Positions 40,430 to 54,091 of a stretch of DNA of 64,000 bases are shown in pieces (positions within the stretch are counted from its first letter, which is position 1; the number at the start of each line of letters is the position of its first letter). The position numbers and the translations under genes were made by a program. A model generated the notes under the pieces. It had not been told where the DNA came from. It ran no database searches and was given only the letters and a program-made list of their open reading frames with translations. Source of the DNA: Neocallimastix lanati (nom. inval.) (Eukaryota > Neocallimastigomycota > Neocallimastigomycetes > Neocallimastigales > Neocallimastigaceae); assembly GCA_016946835.1 (NCBI GenBank), contig JACVTC010000021.1, positions 1,457,501 through 1,521,500 of the forward strand, written 5' to 3'.

Positions 40430-43375
40430 AAATAATTACCAATTTATATCTTGAGAAATTCCTTACTTTGATTAAATCACATATTTTTTTTTTTTTATTT
40501 ATTTCATTTATTAAAATTCCTTTCTTCTTTTTTGATTTCCATAAATATTTATTGATATTATTATAAATATTTATTACTCATTTATAGTGATCCAAAAATT
40601 ATTCAATTAATTTTTCTTCTTGAGTTCCTTGTACATAGAAAGCAGATAGAATAGTAAATAGTTCAGAAGGTTTTTGATCTTTTCTACCCTAAACATATTC
40701 AAAGCTGGAATACTTAGTCACCAAACTTTTTAAAGTTCTTAAAACTCATAAAGCAGATAGTAAAAGTATATCCCATTCTCTTTCTTTTGTTCCAAAAAGC
40801 CTAAGTAATTCTCCTATTTCCCAATTTCGATTTTCTGTTAAACCATTCAATTCCCAGTGATAAGTGATAGTAAATTTTTTTCGCATAGATGTCAAAGAGA
40901 TTAAGGAATATTTTTGTATAACCTGACGTAATTTGTATTACATTATCTATGGAAATAACATTGGAATCATTTTATCTTATGAAATCTTCCGATAAAAATT
41001 TTACCACATCTTTAGAAATAATGGAAGCCGGAGGTTACGCTTCTACTCATTTAGTAAAATAGTCCAATGATACAATATTATATTGAATATAATATTGATT
41101 TTACTTGTTGAGTTATATGTTAAAAGACCTATTATATCTAATCCTAAATGAATAAAGGGAACTTCTTCAATTACATATTTGTCTAGGATTTGGAATTTCG
41201 CTTTTCTTACTTATTTGACAAGTAAAATAATTTTGAGTATATTTTTTTAATATTAAAAGTTATGACTTTCCAATAACAAGTTTTCTTTAGTCTCTCGTAA
41301 GTATTTATGATTCCTTAATATCCAATAGAATGTGCTTTATTTATTAGCTGAAATTTATTTTCTTATTTCATGATAATTTTTCTAAAGTATTATCTCTGTA
41401 TTTAATATATACTTCATTTAACTCTATAATGTGTTCCTCTAAAAATTCTTTCATAAATTCTCAAAGTTCTTTATTCTCTTCAGTATTAATTTCATTTTGT
41501 TTTTGATCTTTTTCCTATGTACTTTCATTAATAGTTGACTCTTTATGATTTATAGGATTAACTTGGTAATTACAATTGTTAATATATGGATCTATTTATT
41601 TTCTAATATTTTATCCATATATAATATTATATTAATGAAAATTTGGTATAATTGATTTTTCAAAATTGACATAAATTATTAATATTATGTTTCTTTTCCA
41701 CAAAAACTTTATTATCATTACAATGTAATATATAGGGATTTTATATTGTTCAATTTATTATTATTATATTCGGTGATATTGGATTTTAATTTGAATTTAT
41801 TGAATTATAAAATTTTTTTAATTTATTTTGATTTATTTTTTGTATATGTCTATTAAAATTTGTATTATTCTTTATATTATCATTATATACTTAATATATT
41901 ATTATTTGAATTAATTTATTCTTATATATCTTAATTATATTAAATTTTTTATCTATGATGATTGATTTTTTTTTGAATTTTCTATGATTTTATGAGTATT
42001 CTATATATCCTCGTTTTTCTCTCAAATTTTTAAATTTGAAATTATTTTGTATTATTTTATATTTTTTAATTTTTTTTTTATTTAAATTAATTTTTGAATT
42101 ATTTGCATTATTAATATTTAGTTTTTCTGATCTATCAAACTTAGTCTACCTTAATGATGCATGATTTTGATTCTTAACATACCAATAATAATACACCATT
42201 TAATATGCCAATTAAATGTTTATGGTCCATAAATAATAAAGTTTCAAATCTATTCCCTGAAATAAAAGATTTAAATTTTTTTTGTTCCACAGAAATATAC
42301 CACAGTACCTTTTAAGTTTGTGATACTATAATTTTTTTTGGCTTTTTCTAAAGATCTACAAACAAAATGTACAAGATATTCTAATCCATTTTCTTCATTG
42401 ACTTACAATAATATTCCACCTAAACCATCTTTTGAGGCATTAATTCTAATTATAAATTGTTTACTGTAATCAGGAAAAGTTAAAATAAGAGCTTGAATAA
42501 TAAAATTTTTTAATTTACCAAAACTGGCTTGTTGTTCTTCAGTCCAAATAAAACATTTTTTTTTAAAAGTTTATATAAAGGAGCAGTAATCATTGCGAAA
42601 TTGCTTATAAATTTTCCGTAGTATACAACAGTACCAAGGAAAGATCTTTTTTATTGATTTAGAAAATATTAGAATATTGTCAATGAAAACAAAAACCACA
42701 TTTACCAAATAATTTAGAAAGAATATAATTCATTTCTCTTTGAAAAGTAGCTGGACACCAATAGGACAAAAGGGTATTACTTTGTAAAATAAAATTATTA
42801 AATTTCGTTTCAAAACATGTTAAGTCAATACTACCTTCATCCATTCAAATCTGATAGTAACCTGAAAAGGGATCCAATGTAGAGAAAAAATTTTTTGCAT
42901 CTCCTAAAATATCAAAGATTTCATCAATATTAGGAAAGGAATATGAATCTGCACTGTCATAGCATTTAACTTACGATAGTCGAAAGTACAATCCTCCATT
43001 TTTCTTAATTACCAACACAACAGGAGAAAATCATGAGGATTTAGAATGTTCATTTAATCACTTCTACAGAAGCTTTATTTGTCATCACAATAAAATATTG
43101 TATTCCTGGAATTAGTTTTTTTCACTTTCTTCTTCATTAATTATAAAATGTTCCATAACATCAAGAGAGGCTAATAAATTTAATATTTTTTTCTAATTTT
43201 AAATTTCTGGTTTAAGTCTGACTTCAGTTTAAGACATATATCAAGGATTTAACCAAAAAATAATATTATTTGGTATTGGTCAAATATTTAATAATTTCAT
43301 AAGGTTTCATATTAGTTAATATTGCTAAATTGTATAATTTTTTCTTTTTGCGCTACCTTCCTAATAATTAATTTT

Positions 43376-43410
<35 letters not shown>

Positions 43411-45002
43411 TCCACTTTCTTTTTAATTATTGTTCCTTGTGAATCATTAATAATTGAATCTTTGGAATTATCCCTGTTTTTGTTATTTAATTGATTTTCA
43501 CTTTATAATTTGTTAGCATAATTATTATTTTCATTTTGAAATTCATATATACATCATGAAAATCCAGAAAATGATTAATAATTAGAATTCAAGCCACATA
43601 TTAACAATATTGTAAAATCGGGGAGAGCGCGTTTCCGAACCGAACGAGAATAGATATTAGCCACATATTTTTTTGAGTTGGCGTATTATATATAAATTTT
43701 TTTATATAAATAAATAATTAAATAATAATTAAATAAATATTTTATTATATAATAATTTCATAATTTAATATATATTTGATAATAAAAAATAAAAAAATAA
43801 AAAAATAAAAAAAATAAAAAAATAAAAAAATTTAAAAAAAAAAAAAAGATTAAAAAAATAAAATATAAAAAAAATAAAATAAAATATTTTCATATTTATT
43901 TATATTATAACTGTAATTTTTTATTATATAAATAAATAAATAATAATTAAATAAATATTATTAAATAAATAAATGAATAAATTAATAAATAAATAAAAAT
44001 TTTCAGAATATGGCGAATGTAAATTATCATTTTTTTTGAAATATATCACATTTTAAATATTTTTAATAATTATTTTTTCAAAGAAATTATATGTGCCATT
44101 TTATTTTAATGTTTTAAATATTATATTCATAAATAAAAATTTATAAAAAATAATATAAGCCACATTCCGAAATGAAATTTTATGTAAAATATTTAAAGCC
44201 ACATTCCGAAACGCACCACCCTCTGTAAAATCATTGGATTTAAATTTGGTTTATAACATTAATTTATGTTTTGAATAATAAAATATATTTTATATTAATT
44301 AAGATTTGAATATTTCATTTTTTATTAAAGTGTAATAAAATATATAATATATATAAAAAATATTTGATAAATAATTAATATATTTTAATGATGGTAATGC
44401 AACATTATTTGATATAATTTTTTCCATAAAATATCCATTAAAAATATTCATACATATCTTTACAACAATGCATAAAATTATTTAGTTTATATGCTTACTT
44501 TTATACCTTTATTATAATAACGAATTTTCGGTATAATTTTTACACGTAATATCCACTAAAAATATTATTATATACTTAGACTATATTATTATAGGATTGA
44601 ATAAAATTGTTTAATGCATATCATTTTTATTTTTAATAATTCATGTATGTATTTATTTATTTGTTTATTTATATAAATAATTTATACTAAAGTTTATAAT
44701 TTTATCATGAGATTATTGTAATACTATAGTTTATTAGGGAAAGTTGCATTTTTCTAAGTGGTGTATTTATTAATAAATGAATATAAATATTATGATAGAT
44801 GAATAAAAAATAAAAAAATAAAAATATAAAAATATTAAATAATAAATTAAAAAATAAAAAAATAAAAAATAAACAACTAAATTAATCATTAATTTAATAT
44901 AGAACATTTTATTTAATAATTAGAATAATATTTATTTAAAAACCATTATTAGGACAATATTAAAATACATATGTTTCTAAAATGCAATGCACTAAATATT
45001 AT
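40430..45002 (-). mobile_element. F2: Gypsy-family fossil with a nested MITE
   Basis: Second Gypsy relic, minus strand. It retains more integrase than F1 (catalytic-core region about 40600-41100), then matches F1 closely from about 41100 to 43610 through RNase H, reverse transcriptase and the protease/gag side. It is heavily broken with well over ten interruptions. It is split by the MITE at 43620-44223 and resumes to 45002, where it joins the G3 segment directly. Confidence 0.85.
43620..44223. mobile_element. MITE with 9-bp target duplication (604 bp)
   Basis: Flanked by a perfect 9-bp repeat tgtaaaatc (43611-43619 and 44224-44232). The ends are imperfect inverted repeats: GGGGAGAGCGCGTTTCCGAA on the left and, inverted, GAGGGTGGTGCGTTTCGGAA on the right (about 14 of 20 match). 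A second internal copy of the right-end motif (ccacattccgaaatg) sits about 40 bp inside. F1 keeps the empty site (about 29730-29755). The interior is A/T satellite-like and non-coding. Same family type as 25898-26995. Confidence 0.9.
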
Positions 45003-45622
45003 TAAAAAAAATTTAAATTAAAAATAATAAAAATACAATAGAGATAAATAAGTTTAATATTAAAAATTATTTTATTTTATAATAATAGTTATTAGAATTA
45101 AACTATATATAATAATCTTTCAAAATTTTAATATGATCACTAAATTTTAATAAAAATAGCAATATCTTATTTTAACCATTATCAAGTTAAAAAAAAAAAT
45201 AGATGAAATATTAATATAAATATAGATTGAATAAGATATAATAAAATAAAATAGTAAAAATATTTTCAAGTATAATTCAAATTTAATATAATAAAATAAA
45301 ATAAAATAAATGGAGAATTAATAATAATTTTTGATAATATATTTCAATATTTTCAACGTTATTTAAGGAATCTGGTAAAACTTAATATATTAGTAATTAA
45401 TATCTATCTATCTATATCTATCTATCTATATCCCTATATAAATTTACGTTTTTTATTTTATTTTTTTTTATATTTATATAAATAAATAAATAATTAAAAA
45501 TTCTTATATTATTTTTTTATTATTTATTTGCTTTATATAATTTTTTTTAATTAATCTAATTATTTTATCATAAAGTATTTCCTCTTTCATCCTTTGTAAT
45601 GGATGTGATTATTATAAGTCAT

Positions 45623-46558
45623 TTAAATACCAAAAACTTTCTTGAAAGTTGGACCCATCTTTTCTTCAACTTGCCAATTAGCGTAGGCATCTTGATCTTC
45701 TTGAGTAGTTTTAGTACAGTCACCACCAGAAGGAGTACAGGTGGTTTTCTTTGCACAAATACTGGTAACACTTTTTGCTCTTGAAGCTGACATGTATGAT
45801 TTAATATATGGGAAGTAGACACAACCACCATTACTCCAGGAACCTGGGTTAAACCAGTATTTTCCAATGTAAGCATATTTAGATGTCATCGCAGCTAAAT
45901 TGGAATACTTATTGACTGTTTTTGCGAATCCTTTAATGCCTTCAGCTAAAGATGAGTATTTATAACAAGCTGAAACACCACCACCATTAACACAACCAAT
46001 ACCCCAATAGTTGTTTCTGGAAGCACCTGGAGAATTACCTTCAATAATAGCTCTAACAACAACTAATAAGGCATTGACATCATTTTTCTTAGCGGTATCA
46101 TAAACTAATCCTGGATTATTACACATAGCTGTAGCAAGACTTTTGGAATAACTTTTACAATAACTTTTAACTTTGGTAACAAATTGACTTCTACTTAATT
46201 TAGTACCATTAAATTTAGTAGACATGCTTCCATAAGAACTCATTAAAGATGTAGAGTCATCAATACAGCATATAAAATCTTTACCACCTGGACATAAATT
46301 AGAATAACTGCTACCCTTACATTGGGATTTGAATGTACATTGTCCAGATTTACCATTGTAACTACATTTTTTATTACAACATTTAATGTTAGAAGGATCA
46401 TTTGGACATTTACCACTAACATAAGTACCACCACTTTTTGAACAAGAGGTAGTAGAAACACAGACACCATTACCAGAAGAGCATTTTCCATTAACAGCAG
46501 CCAAAGCTGAAGGAATTGCAATTAAAAGTGAAATAATTCGGCCAGAATTTAAACGCAT
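45623..46558 (-). CDS. G3: secreted Cys-rich GH73/lysozyme-like protein
   Basis: 311 residues, differing from G2 only at residue 158 (Lys for Asn, before the catalytic region). Signal peptide, both six-Cys modules, Glu173 and the NNYWGIGC motif are all kept. Promoter and 3' flank are copied too, so it should be expressed like G2. The few silent changes and the intact frame show recent duplication; whether selection keeps both copies cannot be judged from one substitution. Confidence 0.9.
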   Translation of the reverse strand: MRLNSGRIISLLIAIPSALAAVNGKCSSGNGVCVSTTSCSKSGGTYVSGKCPNDPSNIKCCNKKCSYNGKSGQCTFKSQCKGSSYSNLCPGGKDFICCIDDSTSLMSSYGSMSTKFNGTKLSRSQFVTKVKSYCKSYSKSLATAMCNNPGLVYDTAKKNDVNALLVVVRAIIEGNSPGASRNNYWGIGCVNGGGVSACYKYSSLAEGIKGFAKTVNKYSNLAAMTSKYAYIGKYWFNPGSWSNGGCVYFPYIKSYMSASRAKSVTSICAKKTTCTPSGGDCTKTTQEDQDAYANWQVEEKMGPTFKKVFGI

Positions 46559-46674
46559 TCTTTTTTTTTTTAATTTCTTTTAAATAATAATAAATTTTTT
46601 AATAATTTAAACTAATCTATTATTTTTTTTTATTTTATTGTCGTTATTTTATTTTTATTTTGGAACTTTTTTTG

Positions 46675-46685
46675 CCTTTTATATA
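46675..46685 (-). promoter_or_regulatory. TATA box of G3
   Basis: TATATAAAAGG on the minus strand, about 117 bp upstream of the start codon and homologous to the G2 and G1 boxes. Confidence 0.65.
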
Positions 46686-47699
46686 AGTTTCTTTTCTTTA
46701 ATTACGCCATCTTTAGAAAATATATATTTATATATTAAAATAGAAATGAATAACAAATAAAAATTTTTATTAATTATACATTTATAAAATTTGATTTATA
46801 AATATATAAAAATATATGGATATTATTATTGATAATTAATTATTTTTTAAATTAATTTTTAAAAAATAATTAAAATTTTTAATTTATACTATAAAGTAAT
46901 ATAGAATGAATCTATAATCAATAAATTAAAATGATATATATTAATGTCTTTATTATATCATAAAATTTATTATTATCGAATTCTTTTAATCTTTTTTTTT
47001 TTTTTTAGAAATATTTCTATGTTCTATAAAAATTCCAATCAATTATATTATTAATACAATGTCTATTTTTATTTTTATAATATTTATATAATTAATTCAT
47101 AAATAAACAATCCAATAAATAGTATAACAATTATTATATTGAAACTTTAATTTAACAAAAATTATAATATATTAATAAATGATTGATTTATTATATAATA
47201 TTCAAAATAATTTAAAATTTATATTGGCAATTTAAAAGTTAACTTTCATCGTTAAAAATTTCCTTTTATATTTATAAAAAAATTATAATTTTACAAATGG
47301 TATTATCAATAGTTCTGAATTTAATTGAAAAAATACTTCAACAAATATAACTCTTTATACTATTATTATATTATAATGAATTAAATATTATTTTTATATA
47401 TATGTATATATTACTATTATACTTTATTTAAATTTAGAATTAAGTATCAATTGTTGCAGTTTATTTTCTTTAAAAATAGGATATCATGATAAATATAAAT
47501 ATATATATAAACATTACAGAAAAAAAACATTTTATTATAAAAAAAATAAAATAAAATAAAACATTATATTATATTAAAAATAAAATAAAAAAAATAAAAT
47601 ATTATATTATAAATAAATATATATATATATATAATAAAATAATAATAATTTTAAAGTCGTTATATAGTATAGTTCAATAAGTTTATATTTTATGTTTTA
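46686..47699. other. 5' flank of G3
   Basis: Non-coding copy of the G2 flank. It lacks a short block near the poly-A that G2 has at about 40135-40165. Confidence 0.5.
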
Positions 47700-50600
47700 G
47701 TATCCCATACCAAATTATTACAAAAAAGTGTTGGTATAACCATGGTTCAAGGAGGTTATTATTGGGATTAATTTATTTAAATTTAAATTAAACTTTTATA
47801 AAAATATTTATTTGATTTTATTATTATGACTACATATGAACAAATTCAAATATAAATTTTATTTTTATGTTATTTAATTTATATGTAATTCAAGTAAAAA
47901 CAATAATACTTGATTTTACATTTAAAACTATTTAACAATTTTCTCACACAATTCTCTTAGATCAGAGAAAATGTTTTATTTTTATGTTATTTAGTTATAA
48001 TTAACTATTTAATTAGTTGTTCTTGTGATTAAAATATACTATTTTATGAATTTTTATGTTCATTTATATATATTAATTATTATTTTTTAAGGAAATATTT
48101 AATAACTATATATAAATAAATATTAATTAATAAAATATAAGAATATAATTAAAACATTGATTTATGATATAAAATTTGTTATTTCTTTATTTCTTAATTA
48201 TAAGTATAATACATAGAATTTAAGCCACTTTTATAGAACATTATAAAATCATTAAATTTAAATATGATTTATGCCATAAATTTATTTTTAAATGATAAAA
48301 TTTATTTTATATTAATATTTGAATATTTCATCTCACCTTAAAAATACAACTATACCATAGTTGTATTACACTAAATAACATTTTTTAATGTATACTGATT
48401 ATTTTAAGCATGCTTATGTATGAAGATCCAATAGCTAAACTGCATTGAATTTCTTTTTAACTACCTGATAATTCAATAGAATGTGCTTTATTTATTAGCT
48501 GAAATTCATTTTCTTATTTCATGATAATTTTTCTAAAGTATTATCTCTGTATTTAATATATACTTCTTCATTTAATTCTATAATGTGTTTCTCTAAAAAT
48601 TCTTTCATAAATTCTCAAATTTCTTTATTCTCTTCAGTATTAATTTCATTTTGTTTTAGATCTTTTTCCTATGTACTTTCATTATTATTTGACTCTTTAT
48701 GATTTATAGGATTAATTTGGTAATTACAATTGTTAATATATGGATCTATTTATTTTCTAATATTTTATCCATATATAATATTATATTAATGAAAATTTGG
48801 TATAATTGATTTTTCAAAATTGACATAAATTATTAATATTATGTTTCTTTTCCACAAAAACTTTATTATCATTACAATGTAATATATTAGAATTTATATT
48901 GTTCCATTTATTATTATTATATTCAGTGATATTAGATTTTAATTGAATTTATTAATTTATAAAATTTTTTTAATTTATTTTGATTTATTTTTTGTATATG
49001 TATATTAAATTTTTTTTTTTTATATAGACTTAAGATTTTTGTCTCCCCATATGTTAATATGGGTGTATGATTAACTGCCATACCGGCACGGCGTCTGCGC
49101 TCTCAACTCCCCATAAGTCTATTAAATTTTATATTATTCCTTATATTATCATTATATACTTAATATATTATTATTTGAATTGATTAATTTATTCTTATAT
49201 ATCTTAATTATACTAAATTTTTTATTTATGATTGAATTTTTTTGAATTTTCTATGATTTTATGAGTATTCTATATATCCTAGGTTTTCCTTCACAGTTTT
49301 TAAATTTGAAATTATTTTGTATTATTTTATTTTTTTCAATTTTTTTTTTATTTAAATTAATTTTTGAATTATTTACATTATTAATTTTTAATATTTTTGA
49401 TCTTTATTCAATGATATTGCAAGGTCTAATCCAATTTTTAAACAGCGTTAACCTTAGAATCCATAGTTTTTAGTTTTTAGTTCATTATTAGCAACGATAT
49501 GGCCTAAAACTTCAATATCTTCATGGAAAAAAAGTAACATTTTTCAATATTGATTTTTATTTTACATTTTTTGAAGATTTCTAACAGCATATTTAAATGG
49601 TTTAAATGACCTTTTTTCAATTTAGAAAATAATAATATGTTGTCAATGAAAGTAAAAAACACATTTACCCAATAATTTATAAAGAACACAATTCATTTCT
49701 CTTTGAAAAGTAACTGGGGCACCAATAGGACAAAAGGGTATTACTTTGTAAAATAAAATTATTAAATTTCGTTTCAAAACATGTTAAGTCAATACTACCT
49801 TCGTCCATTCAAATCTGATGGTAACCTGAAAAGGGATCCAGTGTAGAGAAAAAATTTTTTGCACCTCCTAAAATATCAAAGATTTCATCAATATTAGGAA
49901 AGGAATATGAATCTGGCATTGTCATAGCATTTAACTTACGATAGTCGAAAGTACAATCCTCATTTTCCATTTTTCTTAATTAACAACGCACAACAGGAGA
50001 AAACCATGAGGATTTAGAATGTTCAATTAATCACTTCTAAAGAAGATTCATATGTCATCATCAACAAAATATTGTATTCCTGGAATTAGTTTTTTTCATT
50101 TTCTTCTTCATTAATTATAAAATGTTCCATAGCATCAAGAGAGGTTAATAAATTTAATATTTTTTTCTAATTTTAAATTTCTGATTAAAGTCTGAAGTTA
50201 GTTTAAGACATATCTCAAGGACTTGAGTAAAAGTAATATTACATATGGTATTAGCCAAAAATCTTTAATAATTTCATAAGGATCCATATTAGTTAATCTT
50301 GCTACAATTGTATGGCGTTTTCTTTTTTGTGTTACCTTCCCCTTCCTAATCATTAAATTTTAATTTTTCTTTTTTTTTTTTTTTTTTTATTTAAAGTCCT
50401 CTTTCTTATTAATTATTGTTTCTTGTGAATCATTAATAATTGAATCTTTGGAATTATCTTTATGTTTGTTATTTAACCTACTTTTAATTGATAATTTATC
50501 AGTATAATAGTTATTTTCATTTTTTCGATTCATTAAGACTTTGAATATTTCTATCTATATTCGTATAGGTGTCTCTTTCCTCACTAATATTATTTTTTAT

Positions 50601-52000
50601 ATTTAAAAGAAAAATTATTTTCCTTTTTTTTTTTTTTTTTTGGTTTTATACCTTTGTTATTTTTAATAGTACTATTTTTGAAAATATTACTTCGTAACTC
50701 ATGAGGGACTAGGTTACTCTTAAAATTTTTGTTACTACCTGAATTAAATTTTTGATGGTAAGAAGAATTTCGGATAGAGTTTCCTGTTGTTTTACCTACA
50801 GCCAAATTTCATCAATTCATTCGGCTTTAGTTAAAGGCTTTTAAGTTAAGCCTATTCTTTTTCCTGAAAGTTTAATGCCTTTCTCATACCTCTTTCTTGC
50901 TAAAAATTGATTTCAATTCAAGTAGTTTTGAAACAGAAATACAATTTTGATCTTCATCATCCAGTTTATTATATAATTATTTGTATTCTTATTATTAAAT
51001 TCTTTAATACACCCTTTAGTAGCTATGGTCATATTCTTAAGTTTTATCGATAATAATTAATATTTAGAATTCAAGCCACATATTAACAATATTTTAAAAT
51101 CATTGGATTTAATTTATGTTTTGAATAATAAAATATATTTTATATTAATTAAGGTTTGAATATTTCATTTTTATCAAAGTGTAATAAAATATATATATAA
51201 TATATATAAAAAACTTTGGTTAAATTAAATATTGTAAAGATGATAATGCAACATTATTTGTTATAATTTTTTCCATAAAATATCCACAACAAATATTCAT
51301 ACATATCTTTACAACAATGTATAAAATTATTTAGTTTATAAGCTTACTTTTATACCTCTATTATAATAACAAATTTTCGGTATAATTTTTTCCACATAAT
51401 ATCCACAAAAAACAAAACTTAAAATACATTATCATAAGATTGAATAAAATTGTTTAATGCATATCATTTTCATTTTTATTTAGTTAAATATTAATTTTTT
51501 TTTTTTTTTTTTTATTTGTATAAATAATTTGTTATAAAGTTTATAATTTTATCATAATACTATTGTTTATTAGGGAAAATTGTATTTTTTAAGTGGCGCA
51601 TTGATAAATGAATGAATAAAAAATACTATGATAGATGAATAAAAAATAAAAAAATAAAAATATATAAATAAAAATATATAAATATATAAATAAAAATATA
51701 AAAATATAAAAATATAAAAAAATAAAAAATAAAAAATAAAAAAATAAAAAATAAAAAATAAAAAAATAAAAAAATAAAAAAAATAAAAAAATAAAAAAAT
51801 AAAAAAATAAAAAATAAAAAATAAAAAATAAAAAATGTAAACTTTAATTTTAATATAGAATATTTTATTTAATAATTAGAATAATATTTATTTAAAAATC
51901 ATTATTAGGACAATATTAAAATATATATGTTTTTAAAATACAATGTACTAAATATTATTATATTTATTTTATTGATTATTAAATATATATTTGATTTTTA
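47700..52000 (-). mobile_element. F3: Gypsy-family fossil, more diverged copy
   Basis: Third Gypsy relic, minus strand. Reverse-transcriptase remains (about 49500-50100) and protease/gag side (about 50200-51000) are clear, and gag extends further than in F1 or F2. The integrase side is mostly replaced by unrelated A/T sequence (47760-48430). Part of that sequence (48220-48340) resembles the flank at 51070-51180, so it may be an old LTR pair. It is heavily broken. A SINE-like insert lies at 49014-49116. Confidence 0.8.
49014..49116 (-). mobile_element. SINE-like insertion
   Basis: A 103-bp, GC-rich insert absent from F1 and F2. It is flanked by 14-bp direct repeats (gtatattaaatttt at 49000-49013 and gtctattaaatttt at 49117-49130, one mismatch). 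On the minus strand it starts GGGGAGTTGAGAGCGCAGAC, contains the perfect hairpin CCCATAT/ATATGGG, and ends in a poly-A tail (plus-strand poly-T). The start loosely resembles the D-arm and anticodon arm of a tRNA, so a tRNA-derived SINE moved by a LINE is likely. No clear B box was found. Confidence 0.75.
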
Positions 52001-52056
52001 CAGTAAAATTAGGTGTGAAACAAATAATAATGTCCAATTTTTGAAATTTTTAGAAT

Positions 52057-52112
<56 letters not shown>

Positions 52113-52311
52113 TTAAAATATTATAAATATTGGAATTATTATAAAAATATAGAACATATAATAAATAATGCATCAAGATCTTTCAATAATTATTTAAATA
52201 AATAATTTATTTTTAAAAAAAAAAATCTTTCGTTTTATAAATTAATATATGCATTATAATAAGATGAATTTTTATCTTACAATGATTACAAAAAAAAAAA
52301 ACAGGAATTTG

Positions 52312-52351
<40 letters not shown>

Positions 52352-53395
52352 AGGAAAAATTGATGAAATCAATAGTTTAATTGTAAAAAGACAAAACTTA
52401 GGGAATTCAAATTAGTTTAATAATAGAATACCTAGAAATGATATTGTTGAAGTATGGTTTTTTAAATGTTTAATTAATTTAAATAATATAAATACTAATT
52501 TGAAATAAATGACAGAGTAAAGATCGAATGAAAAAGATTATCTGAATTCTGACACAATTATTATTAATAATTAAAATTATTCTTAATTAAAAATTCATAA
52601 TTGTTTAAAATTTTAGTATTTTTTTAAAAATTTTATTTTAAAAAAAAAAATTAAAAATACCTTTATCATTAAAATATTTATAAATAATAATTTTATTATT
52701 ATTATTATTATTATCTTTTTATTAATAACTTATATATCTATTTCATTAATTTTATAAATATTATATAACATATTTTCTATTAAATATTTTTATTTGCAAC
52801 TTTTATACTATAAAACAAAAAATTTTCTATTAAAAAGTATAATAAAAATAAAAATAAAAATAAAAATAAAAATTTATTATTAAATTTTTTTTGGATATCT
52901 TTTATATTTATTTCTTTAACTTTGAAAATACTTTGAAATTAATAAGCATGAAGGTTAATAAAAGAAAAAAAAAAATTTTCTCTATAACTTTTATTTGAAA
53001 TATTTATTTTTGAAGAATATATTATTTTTAAAGAATATTTTATTTATATATTTAATTTAAAGATTGAATAAAACTTTTAATTTTTAATTTTTGTATTAAA
53101 TAAAAAGATTAATTTTATTTAAAGAATATTGTTTTTATATTTTTAAGAAAAGAATATTTAAAGAATAATTCTTTTTTTATATTTTTAAGATATATAAGCC
53201 TTTTTTAATTTTAAATAAATATATATATATTAAATATATAATATTGATTTAAAAAAATTTTTTTTTTTTATTTTTTTTATTTTTATTTTATTTTAATAAA
53301 TAATAAAAAGATAATAAAAAAAATCTATAAAATCAATTTAGTATTATATATTAATATTATTTATCTATTTATTTATTAATTTATTTATTAATATA
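52001..53395. other. F3 right flank, homologue of 35959-37100
   Basis: Contains the intact, empty Copia target site (gaaac once, 52017-52021), then sequence paralogous to that after the Copia element in F1, with expanded poly-A runs (52061-52109, 52310-52349). Plus-strand coding-like pieces (for example NIEHIINNASRSFNNYLN) are shared with F1 but decayed. Nothing else is supported. Confidence 0.6.
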
Positions 53396-53430
53396 TTTAA
53401 AAAGCCACATTTTCCGAAATGAACTCCCTA
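53396..53430. repeat. Lone MITE end
   Basis: The stretch aagccacattttccgaaatg followed by aactccc closely matches the right ends of the MITE at 43620-44223 (aagccacattccgaaatg). No matching left end or target duplication was found, so it is probably a truncated element whose A/T-rich body lies to the left. Confidence 0.5.
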
Positions 53431-54091
53431 TTTCATCAATATTTATATATTTTAATTTTTTTTTTTTTTTTTTTTTTTTTTTATTTCACAATGAAAAAAC
53501 AAAATTTGAGAAAATTCAACTTTGTCCATATACATCCAATTTGTTAATTATTAACTTTTATTATATATTAATTATTTTTATCTAGATATTAAGAAGTAAA
53601 ATACATATATATATATATATTATTAGATTTTAAAATAAAATAAAATTTATCTAGATAACTGAAAAAAAAAGAAAACAAAAAGAAACAAAAATAAAAATAA
53701 AAATATCATATAATTATTAAATATTATTATTGTATAATTATATATTAATAATGTTATTATATATTTATAAGAATTTTTATTTTTTTTTTTTTTTAAAAAA
53801 GTTCCTTTTTATCATTTCCATTTTTATCTTTCAGATTTTTTATAGTATTTATTTTATAAATTTAAATTTTTATAATATTATTGAATTTATTTTAACAATT
53901 CTTTTTTTTTTTTTTTTTCAGAAGCATTAATTCATATATTCTCTATGATCAACTTAAAATTTATATATATATATATATATTATATGTTTGATTTCCATTT
54001 TGAAATATAATAGTATTTCATTATCCTTATAATATATTACTTTTTTCTTTCCATTTCTTTTTTTTTTCGGTTTTATTTGTTTGTTTTTTAC
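53431..54091. other. AT-rich intergenic sequence
   Basis: Poly-T runs and TATA stretches only. Plus-strand Phe/Ile-rich frames here are compositional. Confidence 0.4.

Larger units (their letters stand above)
45003..47715. repeat. Duplicated segment carrying G3
   Basis: Near-identical copy of 37690-40420. Its left edge joins F2 at a short stretch of shared A/T bases, a deletion-type junction. Confidence 0.9.

Noticed and set aside
49014-49116. HDV-like ribozyme in the SINE-like insert because of GCCGGTATGGC
   Set aside because: Only a short similarity; the nested double pseudoknot cannot be built from the remaining sequence.
50590-50805. 71-residue minus-strand frame rich in Asn and Lys
   Set aside because: Falls in the gag side of the broken Gypsy relic F3, not a separate gene.
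51927-52205. 92-residue plus-strand frame with a long Lys run
   Set aside because: Held open by a poly-A expansion; the matching F1 region is broken and includes the Copia target site. It is decayed sequence.
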